A stretch of 64,000 bases of DNA from Solibacillus sp. FSL H8-0538 (GTDB lineage Bacteria; Bacillota; Bacilli; Bacillales_A; Planococcaceae), in contig NZ_JBBOPI010000001.1 of NCBI RefSeq assembly GCF_038003525.1, forward strand, positions 2,223,001 to 2,287,000, read 5' to 3'. Under the pieces are notes generated by a model. It was not told the origin of the DNA and did not search any database. It was given only the letters and a program-made list of their open reading frames with translations. This document shows positions 1-6,861 of this stretch, piece by piece; position 1 is the stretch's first letter, and each line of letters starts with the position of its first letter. The translations under genes were made by a program, and so were the position numbers.

Positions 1-39
1 TTCGCTTATGTTCAACAACTTATGAAAAAAAATCGGTGA
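1..39 (+). CDS. C-terminal end of a plus-strand gene entering from the left edge (unidentified)
   Basis: Frame 1 is open from the first base and ends at TGA 37-39, giving the tail FAYVQQLMKKNR. The residues read like a basic protein C-terminus, and a family A repeat follows at once, as it does after other genes here. Twelve codons are too few to name a product or exclude a chance open frame. Confidence 0.3.
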   Translation, partial: FAYVQQLMKKNR

Positions 40-44
40 GTATA

Positions 45-127
45 TTAGAAAGACACAACGCGCACAAGATAGGGCGAGTTGATGTCCTTACCTATGCGGA
101 TGGGAAAGTACTACTTTCTTATCCGCC
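45..127 (+). repeat. Family A interspersed repeat, copy A1 (both hairpins)
   Basis: The copy has the conserved opening TTAGAAAGACACAAC, a GGGCGAGTTGATGTCC right arm (the left arm is partly decayed), then hairpin 2 at 96-126. Hairpin 2 has arms GCGGATGGGAAAGT and ACTTTCTTATCCGC around a 3-nt loop. Compared with copy A5, one T-A pair has become C-G on both sides, a compensatory change. An open frame crosses it (from 36), but I regard that as non-coding. Confidence 0.8.
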
Positions 128-133
128 AAAAAA

Positions 134-163
134 GCTAGAAAAAGACCGAAATCTCTTTCTAGC
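134..163 (-). terminator. Terminator of cheW
   Basis: The arms GCTAGAAA and TTTCTAGC pair around a short loop. On the minus strand a T-run follows, directly after the cheW stop codon. Confidence 0.7.
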
Positions 164-169
164 GCTATT

Positions 170-655
170 TTATGCATTTATTTTTTCTTCATTTTCAAGC
201 ATTTTGTGTAAGTATGCAATAATTTCGCGAATACCTTCTAGAGAATCTACTAAAATTTTTGGGTCTACACATGTAATCATGCGATCTTCTAAATTAGCAA
301 CGGCTGTGAAATATTTTGTTTTTGCATAATTCACTAAGCCCATTTGCTTCAGTTCATTTTCACTAAAATCAAGTATTTCCTTCGCTTCTGTCACAAGCAA
401 ACCATAGTTCACGGTATCTGTATTTAACACGACAATACGCGCTAAATCACCTGTGCTTGGTTGGTTATACAATACTCGTTGAAAATCAATGACCGGAACG
501 AGCTCGCCCCGAATACGTGTAAAGCCTAATAAATAATTCGGAAGATGTGGAATAGGTGTAACACGTTCAAGCTTTTCAATTGAAACGACTTGATCCACTG
601 GTACGGCATATTCCTCTTGACCACAACCAAAAACGACTGCTTTTTCAAATGCCAT
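170..655 (-). CDS. cheW: CheW-type chemotaxis coupling protein
   Basis: The protein is 161 residues and consists of one CheW domain. CheW proteins link membrane chemoreceptors to the CheA kinase in the cytoplasm. Visible family features are the opening strand (FGCGQEEYAVPVDQV), the I-P-H-LPNYLLGFTRIRGELVPVIDF core, and the later GLLVTEAKEI segment. There is no receiver domain, so it is CheW-like and not CheV. The start is the ATG at 655, placed about 6 nt after AGAGGTG; an in-frame start three codons upstream has no ribosome site. It sits alone, away from che/fla genes, with its own terminator. It may serve one particular receptor, which is inference. Confidence 0.85.
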   Translation of the reverse strand: MAFEKAVVFGCGQEEYAVPVDQVVSIEKLERVTPIPHLPNYLLGFTRIRGELVPVIDFQRVLYNQPSTGDLARIVVLNTDTVNYGLLVTEAKEILDFSENELKQMGLVNYAKTKYFTAVANLEDRMITCVDPKILVDSLEGIREIIAYLHKMLENEEKINA

Positions 656-673
656 TAAATTCACCTCTATTCA

Positions 674-1786
674 TTACTTTGTAGTACACTTAACAACTTC
701 AACTAGCAAATCAGCTAATTTTTCAAGCTCTTCTACCGGCATACGTTCATTGGTTGTATGAATTTCCTCATAGCCAACTGATAAGTTAACTGTTGGGATA
801 CCGAATCCTGCAATAACATTGGCATCACTACCACCACCTGAAATCCCTAGCTGCGGTTTACGACCAATTGCCTCTACTGCAGCCATTGCCACTTGTACTA
901 CTTTATCCTTATCAGTAACGTTGAAACCAGGATACATAAGCTTCACTTCTACTTCTGCACGAGCGCCTAAATCTACTGCTACACGCTCAAACGTCTCCTT
1001 CATATGAGCCGTCTGTACGTTTAATTTCTCTTCATCAATTGAACGAGCTTCTGCTAAAATGTTTACTTCGTCGCATACGATATTTGTTGCTTGTCCGCCT
1101 TCAAAACGTCCGATATTCGCTGTCGTTTCTTCATCTAATCGACCTAGCTTCATTTGAGCAATTGCTTTTGCCGCAACCGTAATGGCAGATATCCCTTTTT
1201 CCGGAGCCACACCTGCATGAGCAGTTTTGCCGATAATTTTTGCCTGAATTTTCGCTTGGAAAGGAGCAGCAGTTACGATACCTCCTACTTTTCCATCACT
1301 ATCTACCGCAAAACCATATTTTGCTAGAATTAATGCTGGATCCAATTCTTTTGCGCCAACTAGGCCACTTTCTTCTCCAGCTGTAATAATAAATTGAATT
1401 GTTCCGTGCACGATATTTTGTTCTTTTAAACGACGTGCCATCTCAAATAATGCGGCCATGCCTGCTTTATCATCCGCCCCTAAAATTGTTGTGCCATCAG
1501 AGTATATATAACCGTCTTCACGGATTTCTGGCTTAATCCCGATACCAGGAAAGACTGTATCCATATGAACTGTGAAGTAAATTGGTTCTACGTCTAATGT
1601 ACCTTGTAGCGTCGCGATAATATTACCTGCCCCGTGTCCGTTGCGTGTATGTGCATCATCTTGGTACACTTCAAAACCCATACCTTGTAATTTTTTTACG
1701 AGAATTGGTGCGATCACTTCTTCATGCTTTGTTTCTGAATCAATTTGCACTAATTCTAAAAATTCATCTACTAAACGGCTATTCAT
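674..1786 (-). CDS. yqjE: M20 family peptidase, PepT-like (YqjE)
   Basis: The protein has 370 residues and matches the M20/PepT-like di-zinc aminopeptidases, cytoplasmic enzymes that release N-terminal residues from short peptides. Motifs seen are the first metal site with HMDTV near residue 73, GADDKAGM near 103, and the catalytic TAGEESGLVG near 136. GKTAHAG begins the dimerisation domain, and a late metal histidine lies in YEEIHTTNE. B. subtilis has the same gene next to yqjD and yqjC; here they are separated by the marR region. The precise substrate cannot be read from sequence. It ends 18 nt before cheW, so the two are probably co-transcribed. Confidence 0.85.
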   Translation of the reverse strand: MNSRLVDEFLELVQIDSETKHEEVIAPILVKKLQGMGFEVYQDDAHTRNGHGAGNIIATLQGTLDVEPIYFTVHMDTVFPGIGIKPEIREDGYIYSDGTTILGADDKAGMAALFEMARRLKEQNIVHGTIQFIITAGEESGLVGAKELDPALILAKYGFAVDSDGKVGGIVTAAPFQAKIQAKIIGKTAHAGVAPEKGISAITVAAKAIAQMKLGRLDEETTANIGRFEGGQATNIVCDEVNILAEARSIDEEKLNVQTAHMKETFERVAVDLGARAEVEVKLMYPGFNVTDKDKVVQVAMAAVEAIGRKPQLGISGGGSDANVIAGFGIPTVNLSVGYEEIHTTNERMPVEELEKLADLLVEVVKCTTK

Positions 1787-1836
1787 TAAAAAACCCCTCT
1801 TTATTAAAAGCTGTATTACTATTGTATTTTACGCCT

Positions 1837-2817
1837 CTACAATTGGAAAAACAACGATTCATCTTCAATTGCCAAAATCCCTTGTTTATCATTTAAAATT
1901 TTGGCTTGTTGCTCTATTGCCAGTGCAAGCTTCGAATTTAAATCAAATAACGTATTGGATACGTCATCTATTACGCGTGAAATTTGATTATTGGAAGTTG
2001 CAATTTTCGAATGCACCGACCAGGCTGAAAAAATATCATCGAAGAAATAATCAGCGAATTTAACAAAACCGTCAACTTCAACTTCGACTGCATTTTGCTT
2101 CATCTCTTGAATATCTAACAGTTCATTTTGGAAGCGCTGTAGTGCAATTTGCGCTTTATGAATATACGCATTCGATTGATCTAGCTTATCGTGCTTCAAC
2201 GCTGTTACAATAAATCCACCGCCAAAAAACGTATCCCATGTGGAATAGCTACTTGCACTATTTAAAGACCTAGCCGCCGTTGTTAGTGCATTCACTGCCG
2301 TTTTACCTGCTTCAATCGCTTCATTAATTTCAATGATCAATTGCTTCACTAGTAGCTCCTGTTCAATAATGTTCGTTAACTGATTCGCTACATTTGGAGC
2401 ATTCGCCATTAACCAGAATTGTTTTTTGTTTTCTAGTGTAGCTAACTGTTGTTTTGCATGGCCCTCATTTATTGCGTTAATTTTTTGTATCGTATCAACT
2501 AAATCATCTTGTAAATCCTCTTTTGTAAGCTGAGCTTCGATTAATTTTAATTCCTTAATTGCGATAAGATCTAGTCGCTCTTCAAGTAATTCATCATGCT
2601 TACCAGACCAAGTCCGAAATAAATTAATAAACGAAAACTTTTCTAATTTATGTAATTGTTTACGTGCTTCCGATAACTGAACATTAAAGTCTTCAATTTC
2701 ATGGTCTGTATGCCGTACTTGTCGCTCAATGGTTTCCTGCTGCTTCTTTAACTTCTCGATTGTTAGTAACTGTAGCTTTATACTTTCCGACGCTTCCTGT
2801 AATTGTACCCAGTTCAT
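1837..2817 (-). CDS. Coiled-coil protein of unknown function
   Basis: The protein has 326 residues and I do not recognise the family. Residues 1-75 and 90-150 are strongly heptad-like coiled coils (runs such as IEKLKKQQETIERQVRH), rich in Lys, Glu, Gln and Leu. A glycine-rich break, TWDTFFGGGFI, lies near the middle, followed by more helix. No signal peptide or membrane segment is visible. The start is ATG 2817, a few nt after a GGGGGCG ribosome site; a longer reading frame upstream runs through repeat A2 and is rejected. It lies 50 nt upstream of yqjE. A structural or envelope-stress role is possible but not supported directly. Confidence 0.7.
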   Translation of the reverse strand: MNWVQLQEASESIKLQLLTIEKLKKQQETIERQVRHTDHEIEDFNVQLSEARKQLHKLEKFSFINLFRTWSGKHDELLEERLDLIAIKELKLIEAQLTKEDLQDDLVDTIQKINAINEGHAKQQLATLENKKQFWLMANAPNVANQLTNIIEQELLVKQLIIEINEAIEAGKTAVNALTTAARSLNSASSYSTWDTFFGGGFIVTALKHDKLDQSNAYIHKAQIALQRFQNELLDIQEMKQNAVEVEVDGFVKFADYFFDDIFSAWSVHSKIATSNNQISRVIDDVSNTLFDLNSKLALAIEQQAKILNDKQGILAIEDESLFFQL

Positions 2818-2885
2818 TATAACGCCCCCTTGTATACTTAGTGTAATATGTATGCGGGTGAAAAGTCTAAGTGTTTCGAAAATAA

Positions 2886-2950
2886 TTAAAAAGACACACA
2901 TCATCCAAAATAGGGCGAGATGCTGTCCTTCCTTATGTAGATAAGAAAGG
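2886..2950 (+). repeat. Family A interspersed repeat, copy A2 (decayed)
   Basis: It shows AAGACACACATCATCC, AAAATAGGGCGAGATG and CTGTCCTTCCTTATG in family order. Hairpin 1 is only partly paired, and hairpin 2 is reduced to CCTTAT/ATAAGG. Confidence 0.7.
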
Positions 2951-3042
2951 TGTACGTCCATCACCGCACACCCACCTTTTTTCGTTGCCTAACTTCATAT
3001 TTATGAAGCCTTATGCGTGAGGATGAAGAAGCTTTAGTATTT

Positions 3043-3080
3043 AAAGAGGGGCGATGACAGCTATGTCATCGCCCCTCTTT
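3043..3080. terminator. Strong bidirectional-looking hairpin
   Basis: A perfect stem joins AAAGAGGGGCGATGACA and TGTCATCGCCCCTCTTT, with T-rich sequence after it on the plus strand. No large plus-strand gene ends here, so what it terminates is unclear. Confidence 0.6.
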
Positions 3081-3138
3081 TTATTATGGATTTTCTAAAG
3101 TTCCCGATAAAGTCCGGTAACCCTTCCCCTCCAAAAAA

Positions 3139-3173
3139 AAACACCACGCTGAACTTAAATCAGCGTGGTGTTT
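3139..3173 (-). terminator. Terminator of marR
   Basis: The arms AACACCACGCTGA and TCAGCGTGGTGTT pair. An A-run on the plus strand at 3132-3140 gives the T-tail on the minus strand, directly after the marR stop. Confidence 0.8.
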
Positions 3174-3617
3174 CTATTCTACTTCTCGATCCACTTTCCA
3201 ATCGAGCTTTAAAATATTCTTTAATAAAGTTAAGCTTTCTTCTCCAATTTCATTGGCAATTTTCCGCTCCAATTGCTGCGTAAGCTCCGCATATTGCTCA
3301 AAACACTGTTCACCAAGTGTCGTTAACTTAATACTTTTTAATTTTTTGTTTTGCTCATGATCTCGCACATCCACAAGCTGTTTGTCCTCAAGCTTTTTAA
3401 TAACCTTGTGTGTAGCTTGACGTGAAATGTTGACGCTTTTAGAAATACTAGAAATCGTCGTTTCTTGCTTATAAATCCTTGAAATCATATACCATTCAGA
3501 ATTGGCAATGGGAATTTCACTAAAAGCATCCCATTTATTTTCCATAATGCGTCTTAGCAACATAAGGCGCTCACTTAACAAGTCAACCATATCTAAATGT
3601 TGTAAATCGTAGCCCAA
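3174..3617 (-). CDS. MarR family transcriptional regulator
   Basis: The protein has 147 residues with the MarR winged helix-turn-helix in the middle. Residues around 50-90 (ISSISKSVNISRQATHKVIKKLEDKQLV) form the recognition helix, followed by the wing VRDHEQNKKLKSIKLT. The flanking helices form the usual dimer interface. The start is TTG 3617 with AGGTGA about 7 nt upstream. It is divergent from the CarD-like gene, and both -35 boxes sit in one perfect palindrome, so it very probably represses both itself and its neighbour. I see no cysteine that would suggest peroxide sensing, so the ligand is unknown. Confidence 0.85.
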   Translation of the reverse strand: MGYDLQHLDMVDLLSERLMLLRRIMENKWDAFSEIPIANSEWYMISRIYKQETTISSISKSVNISRQATHKVIKKLEDKQLVDVRDHEQNKKLKSIKLTTLGEQCFEQYAELTQQLERKIANEIGEESLTLLKNILKLDWKVDREVE

Positions 3618-3648
3618 ATTGCTTCACCTACTCTGTTAATATGCACCT

Positions 3649-3677
3649 ACTATACAAAAGAGACTGTTTTTTGTCAA
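3649..3677 (-). promoter_or_regulatory. Promoter of marR
   Basis: On the minus strand TTGACA (3672-3677) is followed after exactly 17 nt by TATAGT (3649-3654). The -35 lies inside operator 1. Confidence 0.75.
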
Positions 3678-3689
3678 CTTAGTTGACAA
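3671..3689. promoter_or_regulatory. Operator 1, probable MarR binding site
   Basis: TTGTCAACTTAGTTGACAA is a perfect 9-1-9 palindrome. It contains the -35 hexamers of both divergent promoters. Confidence 0.75.
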
Positions 3690-3711
3690 AAAAATATTCA
3701 TTCGATACAAT
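3683..3711 (+). promoter_or_regulatory. Promoter of the CarD-like gene
   Basis: TTGACA (3683-3688), a 17-nt spacer, then TACAAT (3706-3711). This is a near-consensus vegetative promoter placed between operators 1 and 2. Confidence 0.75.
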
Positions 3712-3719
3712 AGAATAAA

Positions 3720-3734
3720 GTCAACTAGGTTGAC
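3720..3734. promoter_or_regulatory. Operator 2, probable MarR binding site
   Basis: GTCAACTAGGTTGAC repeats the operator 1 half-sites (GTCAACT / GTTGAC) just downstream of the -10 box of the plus-strand promoter, where a bound repressor would block transcription. Confidence 0.65.
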
Positions 3735-3766
3735 AATATATTTAACAAGATAAGGGGCGACTACTT

Positions 3767-4261
3767 TTGTACAATGTTGGAGACTTAGCTGTATACTCAA
3801 CGCAAGGCATTTGTCGTATTATTGAAATCTGTGAAAAAACGTTCTCTGACATCACGAAAAAGTATTATGTGCTTCAACCATTAAATGATCCAAAGTTATC
3901 CATTAGTGTACCCGTTCATAGTGACAAAACCAATTTGTCCGATGTAGTAAATAAGGCGGAAGCTGAGGAAATAATCGAGTCATTCAAAGCACCTGCTGGG
4001 GAATGGATTGAAAAGAACTTACACCGTACTCAGGCATATAACGATATAATGAAAAAAGGGAATCGCCTAGAAATTAGTAACGTGATTAACACACTTATTC
4101 GAAAAAAATATGAATTAGAACAAATTGACAAAAAATTCGCGATTCAAGATTCTAAATTTTTACAAAGTGTACAATCTATGCTATTTACAGAGCTTGCCAT
4201 TTCACTTTCCACAACACCCGATTTAATTGCTGTTCGTGTAATGAAAAATATCGACTTATAA
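3767..4261 (+). CDS. CarD/CdnL-type RNA polymerase-binding regulator
   Basis: The protein has 164 residues. Residues 1-60 match the CarD/CdnL/TRCF RNA polymerase-interacting domain (MYNVGDLAVYSTQGICRI, then KKYYVLQPL and ISVPVHS). The rest is helical, as in the DNA-contacting domain of CarD proteins. CarD-type proteins bind the RNA polymerase beta subunit and stabilise or tune open complexes. The start is TTG 3767, with AAGGGGCGA about 8 nt upstream. It is a single gene under MarR-type operators, closed by a terminator. Resemblance is to B. subtilis YdeB; the regulated promoters cannot be inferred. Confidence 0.8.
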   Translation: MYNVGDLAVYSTQGICRIIEICEKTFSDITKKYYVLQPLNDPKLSISVPVHSDKTNLSDVVNKAEAEEIIESFKAPAGEWIEKNLHRTQAYNDIMKKGNRLEISNVINTLIRKKYELEQIDKKFAIQDSKFLQSVQSMLFTELAISLSTTPDLIAVRVMKNIDL

Positions 4262-4276
4262 TTGTATTGAATAAAA

Positions 4277-4316
4277 AAAACCTTATTCCTCCAAAGATCT
4301 TGGTGGAATAAGGTTT
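4277..4316 (+). terminator. Terminator of the CarD-like gene
   Basis: The arms AAAACCTTATTCC and GGAATAAGGTTTT pair around the loop. The T-rich tail follows 15 nt after the stop codon. Confidence 0.8.
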
Positions 4317-4451
4317 TCTTATTTTTTCTAGTCATACGCGCCACACCCTCGAGCTTAGGTCCCTCCAGCACCAGAAGATGACACGATGCCTAGTTATATA
4401 GGCAATGCACCTTTCGATACAGATGTAGACGGTGCGAATACGCTTTTTTGT

Positions 4452-6011
4452 TTATAGAGGAATATTGCCGTGCTTTTTCGCTGGGCGTGATTCTTCTTTT
4501 GTAGAAAGCATATCTAATGCTTGAATTAATTTAATACGAGTTTCGCGTGGGTCGATAACATCATCTACCATTCCTCGAGATGCTGCTACGTATGGATTTG
4601 CGAATTTTTCTTTGTATTCTTCAATCTTCTCTGCGCGTGTTGCTTCTGGATTATTTGATTTTGCAATTTCACCTGAATGGATGATGTTTGCTGCACCAGC
4701 AGCACCCATTACCGCGATTTCAGCATTTGGCCAAGCAAATACAAGATCCGCTCCGATTGCTTTCGAGTTTAGTGCTACGTAAGCGCCGCCGTATGCTTTA
4801 CGGACAATTACTGTAATTTTTGGCACAGTTGCTTCTGAGTATGCATAAAGGATTTTCGCACCGTGACGGATAATACCACCGTGCTCTTGTTTTACGCCTG
4901 GGAAGAAGCCTGAAACGTCTTCGAATGTGATGATTGGTACATTGTACGCGTCACAAGTACGAACAAAACGTGCTAATTTATCAGATGAATCGATATCTAA
5001 ACCGCCAGCAAGTACTTTCGGTTGGTTACATACAAGACCTACAGATTCACCTGCGATACGCGCGAAACCAACAACTACATTTTTCGCGAATTCTTTTTGA
5101 ACTTCCATGAAAGATCCTTCGTCTGCTACAAGCTCAACTACTTTACGAATATCGTAAGAACGAGTTTGGTCGATCGGTACAACGTCTACTAACTCTGAAC
5201 GATAGTCATCGCCTTCAGGACGCGGTTGTTTTGGTGCTTTTTCTTTATTGTTTTGTGGTAAGTAGCTTAGTAATTGCTGAATTTGTGCAATTGCTGCTTC
5301 TTCATTTTCGGCACGGAAATGCGCATTACCACTAATTGAATTATGCACTTTAGACCCGCCAAGACCTTCAGAAGAAATTTTTTCACCTGTTACAGTTTCA
5401 ATTACTTTTGGTCCAGTAATGAACATTTGAGATGTTTTATCAACCATTAAGATGAAATCTGTGATTGCTGGTGAGTAAACCGCACCACCCGCACAAGGGC
5501 CCATAATTACTGAGATTTGTGGAATTACACCAGAATAAATCGCATTACGGTAGAAAATATGCCCGTAACCATCAAGTGACAATACGCCTTCTTGAATACG
5601 TGCACCGCCTGAATCATTAATACCAATGAACGGTGTACCGTTTTTAGCTGCTAAATCCATTACCGATGCAATTTTTTTCGCATGCATTTCTCCAAGTGCG
5701 CCGCCAAATACCGTGAAATCTTGTGCAAATAAGTAAACGTTACGGCCATTTATTTTACCGAAACCAGTTACAACTCCATCACCAGGTCCCTCTAATTTTT
5801 CCATACCAAAATCTACAGTACGGTGAGAGATGAATGGATTAATTTCAACGAAAGTGCCTTCATCTAATAACAGATCGATACGCTCACGTGCTGTTAGTTT
5901 CCCTTTTTCATGTTGCTTTTCAATACGCGCGTCGCCGCCACCCTGTTCAATTACACTTTTACGATCATACAGTTCATTAATTTTATCAAACATATCAATT
6001 GTCAGTGTCAT
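4452..6011 (-). CDS. pccB: Acyl-CoA carboxylase carboxyltransferase, propionyl-CoA type (YqjD)
   Basis: The protein has 519 residues with two crotonase-like carboxyltransferase halves, as in propionyl-CoA carboxylase beta subunits. These transfer CO2 from carboxybiotin to propionyl-CoA, giving (S)-methylmalonyl-CoA. Family stretches seen are KLTARERIDLLLDEG, GGALGEMHAKKI, GPCAGGAVYSPA in the first half, and GVKQEHGGIIRHGAK and RKAYGGAYVALNSK in the second. Its start codon overlaps the epimerase stop by one base (TAATG), showing coupling. No dedicated biotin carboxylase or biotin carrier is adjacent. AccC/AccB at 38-40 kb may be shared, or a separate subunit may lie elsewhere (inference). Confidence 0.9.
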   Translation of the reverse strand: MTLTIDMFDKINELYDRKSVIEQGGGDARIEKQHEKGKLTARERIDLLLDEGTFVEINPFISHRTVDFGMEKLEGPGDGVVTGFGKINGRNVYLFAQDFTVFGGALGEMHAKKIASVMDLAAKNGTPFIGINDSGGARIQEGVLSLDGYGHIFYRNAIYSGVIPQISVIMGPCAGGAVYSPAITDFILMVDKTSQMFITGPKVIETVTGEKISSEGLGGSKVHNSISGNAHFRAENEEAAIAQIQQLLSYLPQNNKEKAPKQPRPEGDDYRSELVDVVPIDQTRSYDIRKVVELVADEGSFMEVQKEFAKNVVVGFARIAGESVGLVCNQPKVLAGGLDIDSSDKLARFVRTCDAYNVPIITFEDVSGFFPGVKQEHGGIIRHGAKILYAYSEATVPKITVIVRKAYGGAYVALNSKAIGADLVFAWPNAEIAVMGAAGAANIIHSGEIAKSNNPEATRAEKIEEYKEKFANPYVAASRGMVDDVIDPRETRIKLIQALDMLSTKEESRPAKKHGNIPL

Positions 6012-6424
6012 TATTTTTCCCCTTTTCCACTTTTATCACATAATTCATAAAGTACACCAAATGAATCTTTTGGATGCATAAATGCAACTTCCGCGCCACC
6101 TGCACCTGGGCTTGGTTCTTCAGAAAGAATTCGCACACCTTTTTCACGAAGCTCTTGCATACGCTCACGGATACCTGTAACGCCAAATGCGACATGGTGA
6201 ATCCCTTCGCCACGTTTTTCGATAAAGCCGTGAATCGTACTTTTTTCGCTCATTGGCTCTAAAAGTTCGATTTTTACGTTGCCTGCATCAAGGAAAGCGA
6301 CCTTTACTTGCTGTGATTCAACTTCTTCTACCTTAAGTAGCTTTAGCCCTAGTGTTTCTGTGTAATATGTAATACGTTCTTCCAAATTTCTTACTGCAAT
6401 TCCGATGTGGTCTACTTTTTCCAA
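6011..6424 (-). CDS. mce: Methylmalonyl-CoA epimerase (YqjC)
   Basis: The protein has 137 residues and belongs to the vicinal-oxygen-chelate (glyoxalase-like) fold. It interconverts (S)- and (R)-methylmalonyl-CoA between the carboxylase and the mutase. Two beta-alpha-beta-beta-beta repeats are visible: VDHIGIAVRNLEE with metal ligand His5-6, VKIELLEP, then EGIHHVAFGV and the C-terminal glutamate segment GVLYELCD. The length is normal for the family. It is first in a two-gene unit with pccB. The leader upstream (6425-6736) carries repeat C1. Confidence 0.92.
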   Translation of the reverse strand: MEKVDHIGIAVRNLEERITYYTETLGLKLLKVEEVESQQVKVAFLDAGNVKIELLEPMSEKSTIHGFIEKRGEGIHHVAFGVTGIRERMQELREKGVRILSEEPSPGAGGAEVAFMHPKDSFGVLYELCDKSGKGEK

Positions 6425-6454
6425 TGTTAAGACTCCCTTTCAACTGGCTAAAAA

Positions 6455-6655
6455 ATTCACTACAATCAAATTTGCCTTGGCGTAGTTGTGTCCAGATTTT
6501 GAATTGTGCTTACACAATTAACTCCCTTCAAAATCTGTGACATCCGCTCGAGGCTTTATCTTCATTCAGTTGCCGTTTGAACACCCACTGAAAAAAGATC
6601 GAACTGCATTCATCTCATCACCTATACAAGTAGGAGTCTTCTGCTGATTGAAGAT
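6455..6655 (+). repeat. Family C structured repeat, copy C1
   Basis: It shares with copy C2 (60283-60535), in order, AATCAAATTTGCCTTGGCG, CAGATTTTGAATTGTGCTT, CTTCAAAATCTGTGACATCC and CTTTATCTTCATTCAG. CAGATTTTGAA pairs perfectly with TTCAAAATCTG. GCCTTGGCG can pair with CGCTCGAGGC. The terminal stem is decayed. It fills most of the 312-nt gap between mce and the Prli42 gene. Confidence 0.75.
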
Positions 6656-6736
6656 AAACGCATAAAAGTCGATAGTACTTGAGAATTTTTTCAGATTTGA
6701 TAAACTATTTAGAGATAGAATGAAGGAGCGATTTCA

Positions 6737-6832
6737 ATGAGTAATAAAAAATTTCAAAAGATCGTTGTTTATACAATGGTTGCGATTATGTTAATTTCAA
6801 CATTAGCTATGGGCGTTGCCATGATTGGCTAA
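6737..6832 (+). CDS. prli42: Stressosome-associated miniprotein Prli42
   Basis: The protein is only 31 residues: a basic start (MSNKKFQKIVVY) and one membrane helix ending MGVAMIG. This is the pattern of Prli42, a miniprotein first described in Listeria that anchors the stressosome to the membrane. A strong ribosome site GAAGGAG lies 8 nt upstream of the ATG, and a terminator follows 6 nt after the stop. The equivalent gene is also found near yqjA in related genomes, which fits. Assignment rests on length, topology and position. Confidence 0.8.
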   Translation: MSNKKFQKIVVYTMVAIMLISTLAMGVAMIG

Positions 6833-6837
6833 AGACT

Positions 6838-6861
6838 AGAGGGTGCGATTTTGCATCCTCT
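6838..6861 (+). terminator. Terminator of prli42
   Basis: AGAGG(G)TGC and GCATCCTCT pair, followed by a T-run. It overlaps the stop codon of the converging membrane protein gene and may serve both strands. Confidence 0.7.

Larger units (their letters stand above)
2951..3173. other. Intergenic stretch with hairpins and a possible 14-codon frame
   Basis: Between repeat A2 and marR lie two strong hairpins (annotated separately) and a tiny frame at 3013-3057 (MREDEEALVFKEGR, stop inside the first hairpin). No good ribosome site precedes that frame. I see no larger gene. Confidence 0.4.

Noticed and set aside
36-329. Open frame beginning in repeat A1 whose N-terminus (LERHNAHKIGRVDVLTY) resembles that of a frame in repeat A5
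   Set aside because: The similarity is that of the DNA repeat. The frame runs antisense into cheW, and paired changes in the repeat follow RNA/DNA pairing, not codon positions.
2946-2978. Terminator-like AAGGTG / CACCTTTTTT after repeat A2
   Set aside because: The stem is only five to six pairs with a long loop, and no plus-strand gene precedes it.
4322-4451. Possible gene tail after the CarD-like gene (frame reading PEDDTMPSYIGNAPFDTD up to about 4457)
   Set aside because: No start codon or ribosome site is present, an in-frame stop lies just upstream, and the segment also resembles a decayed structured repeat. Too weak to call.
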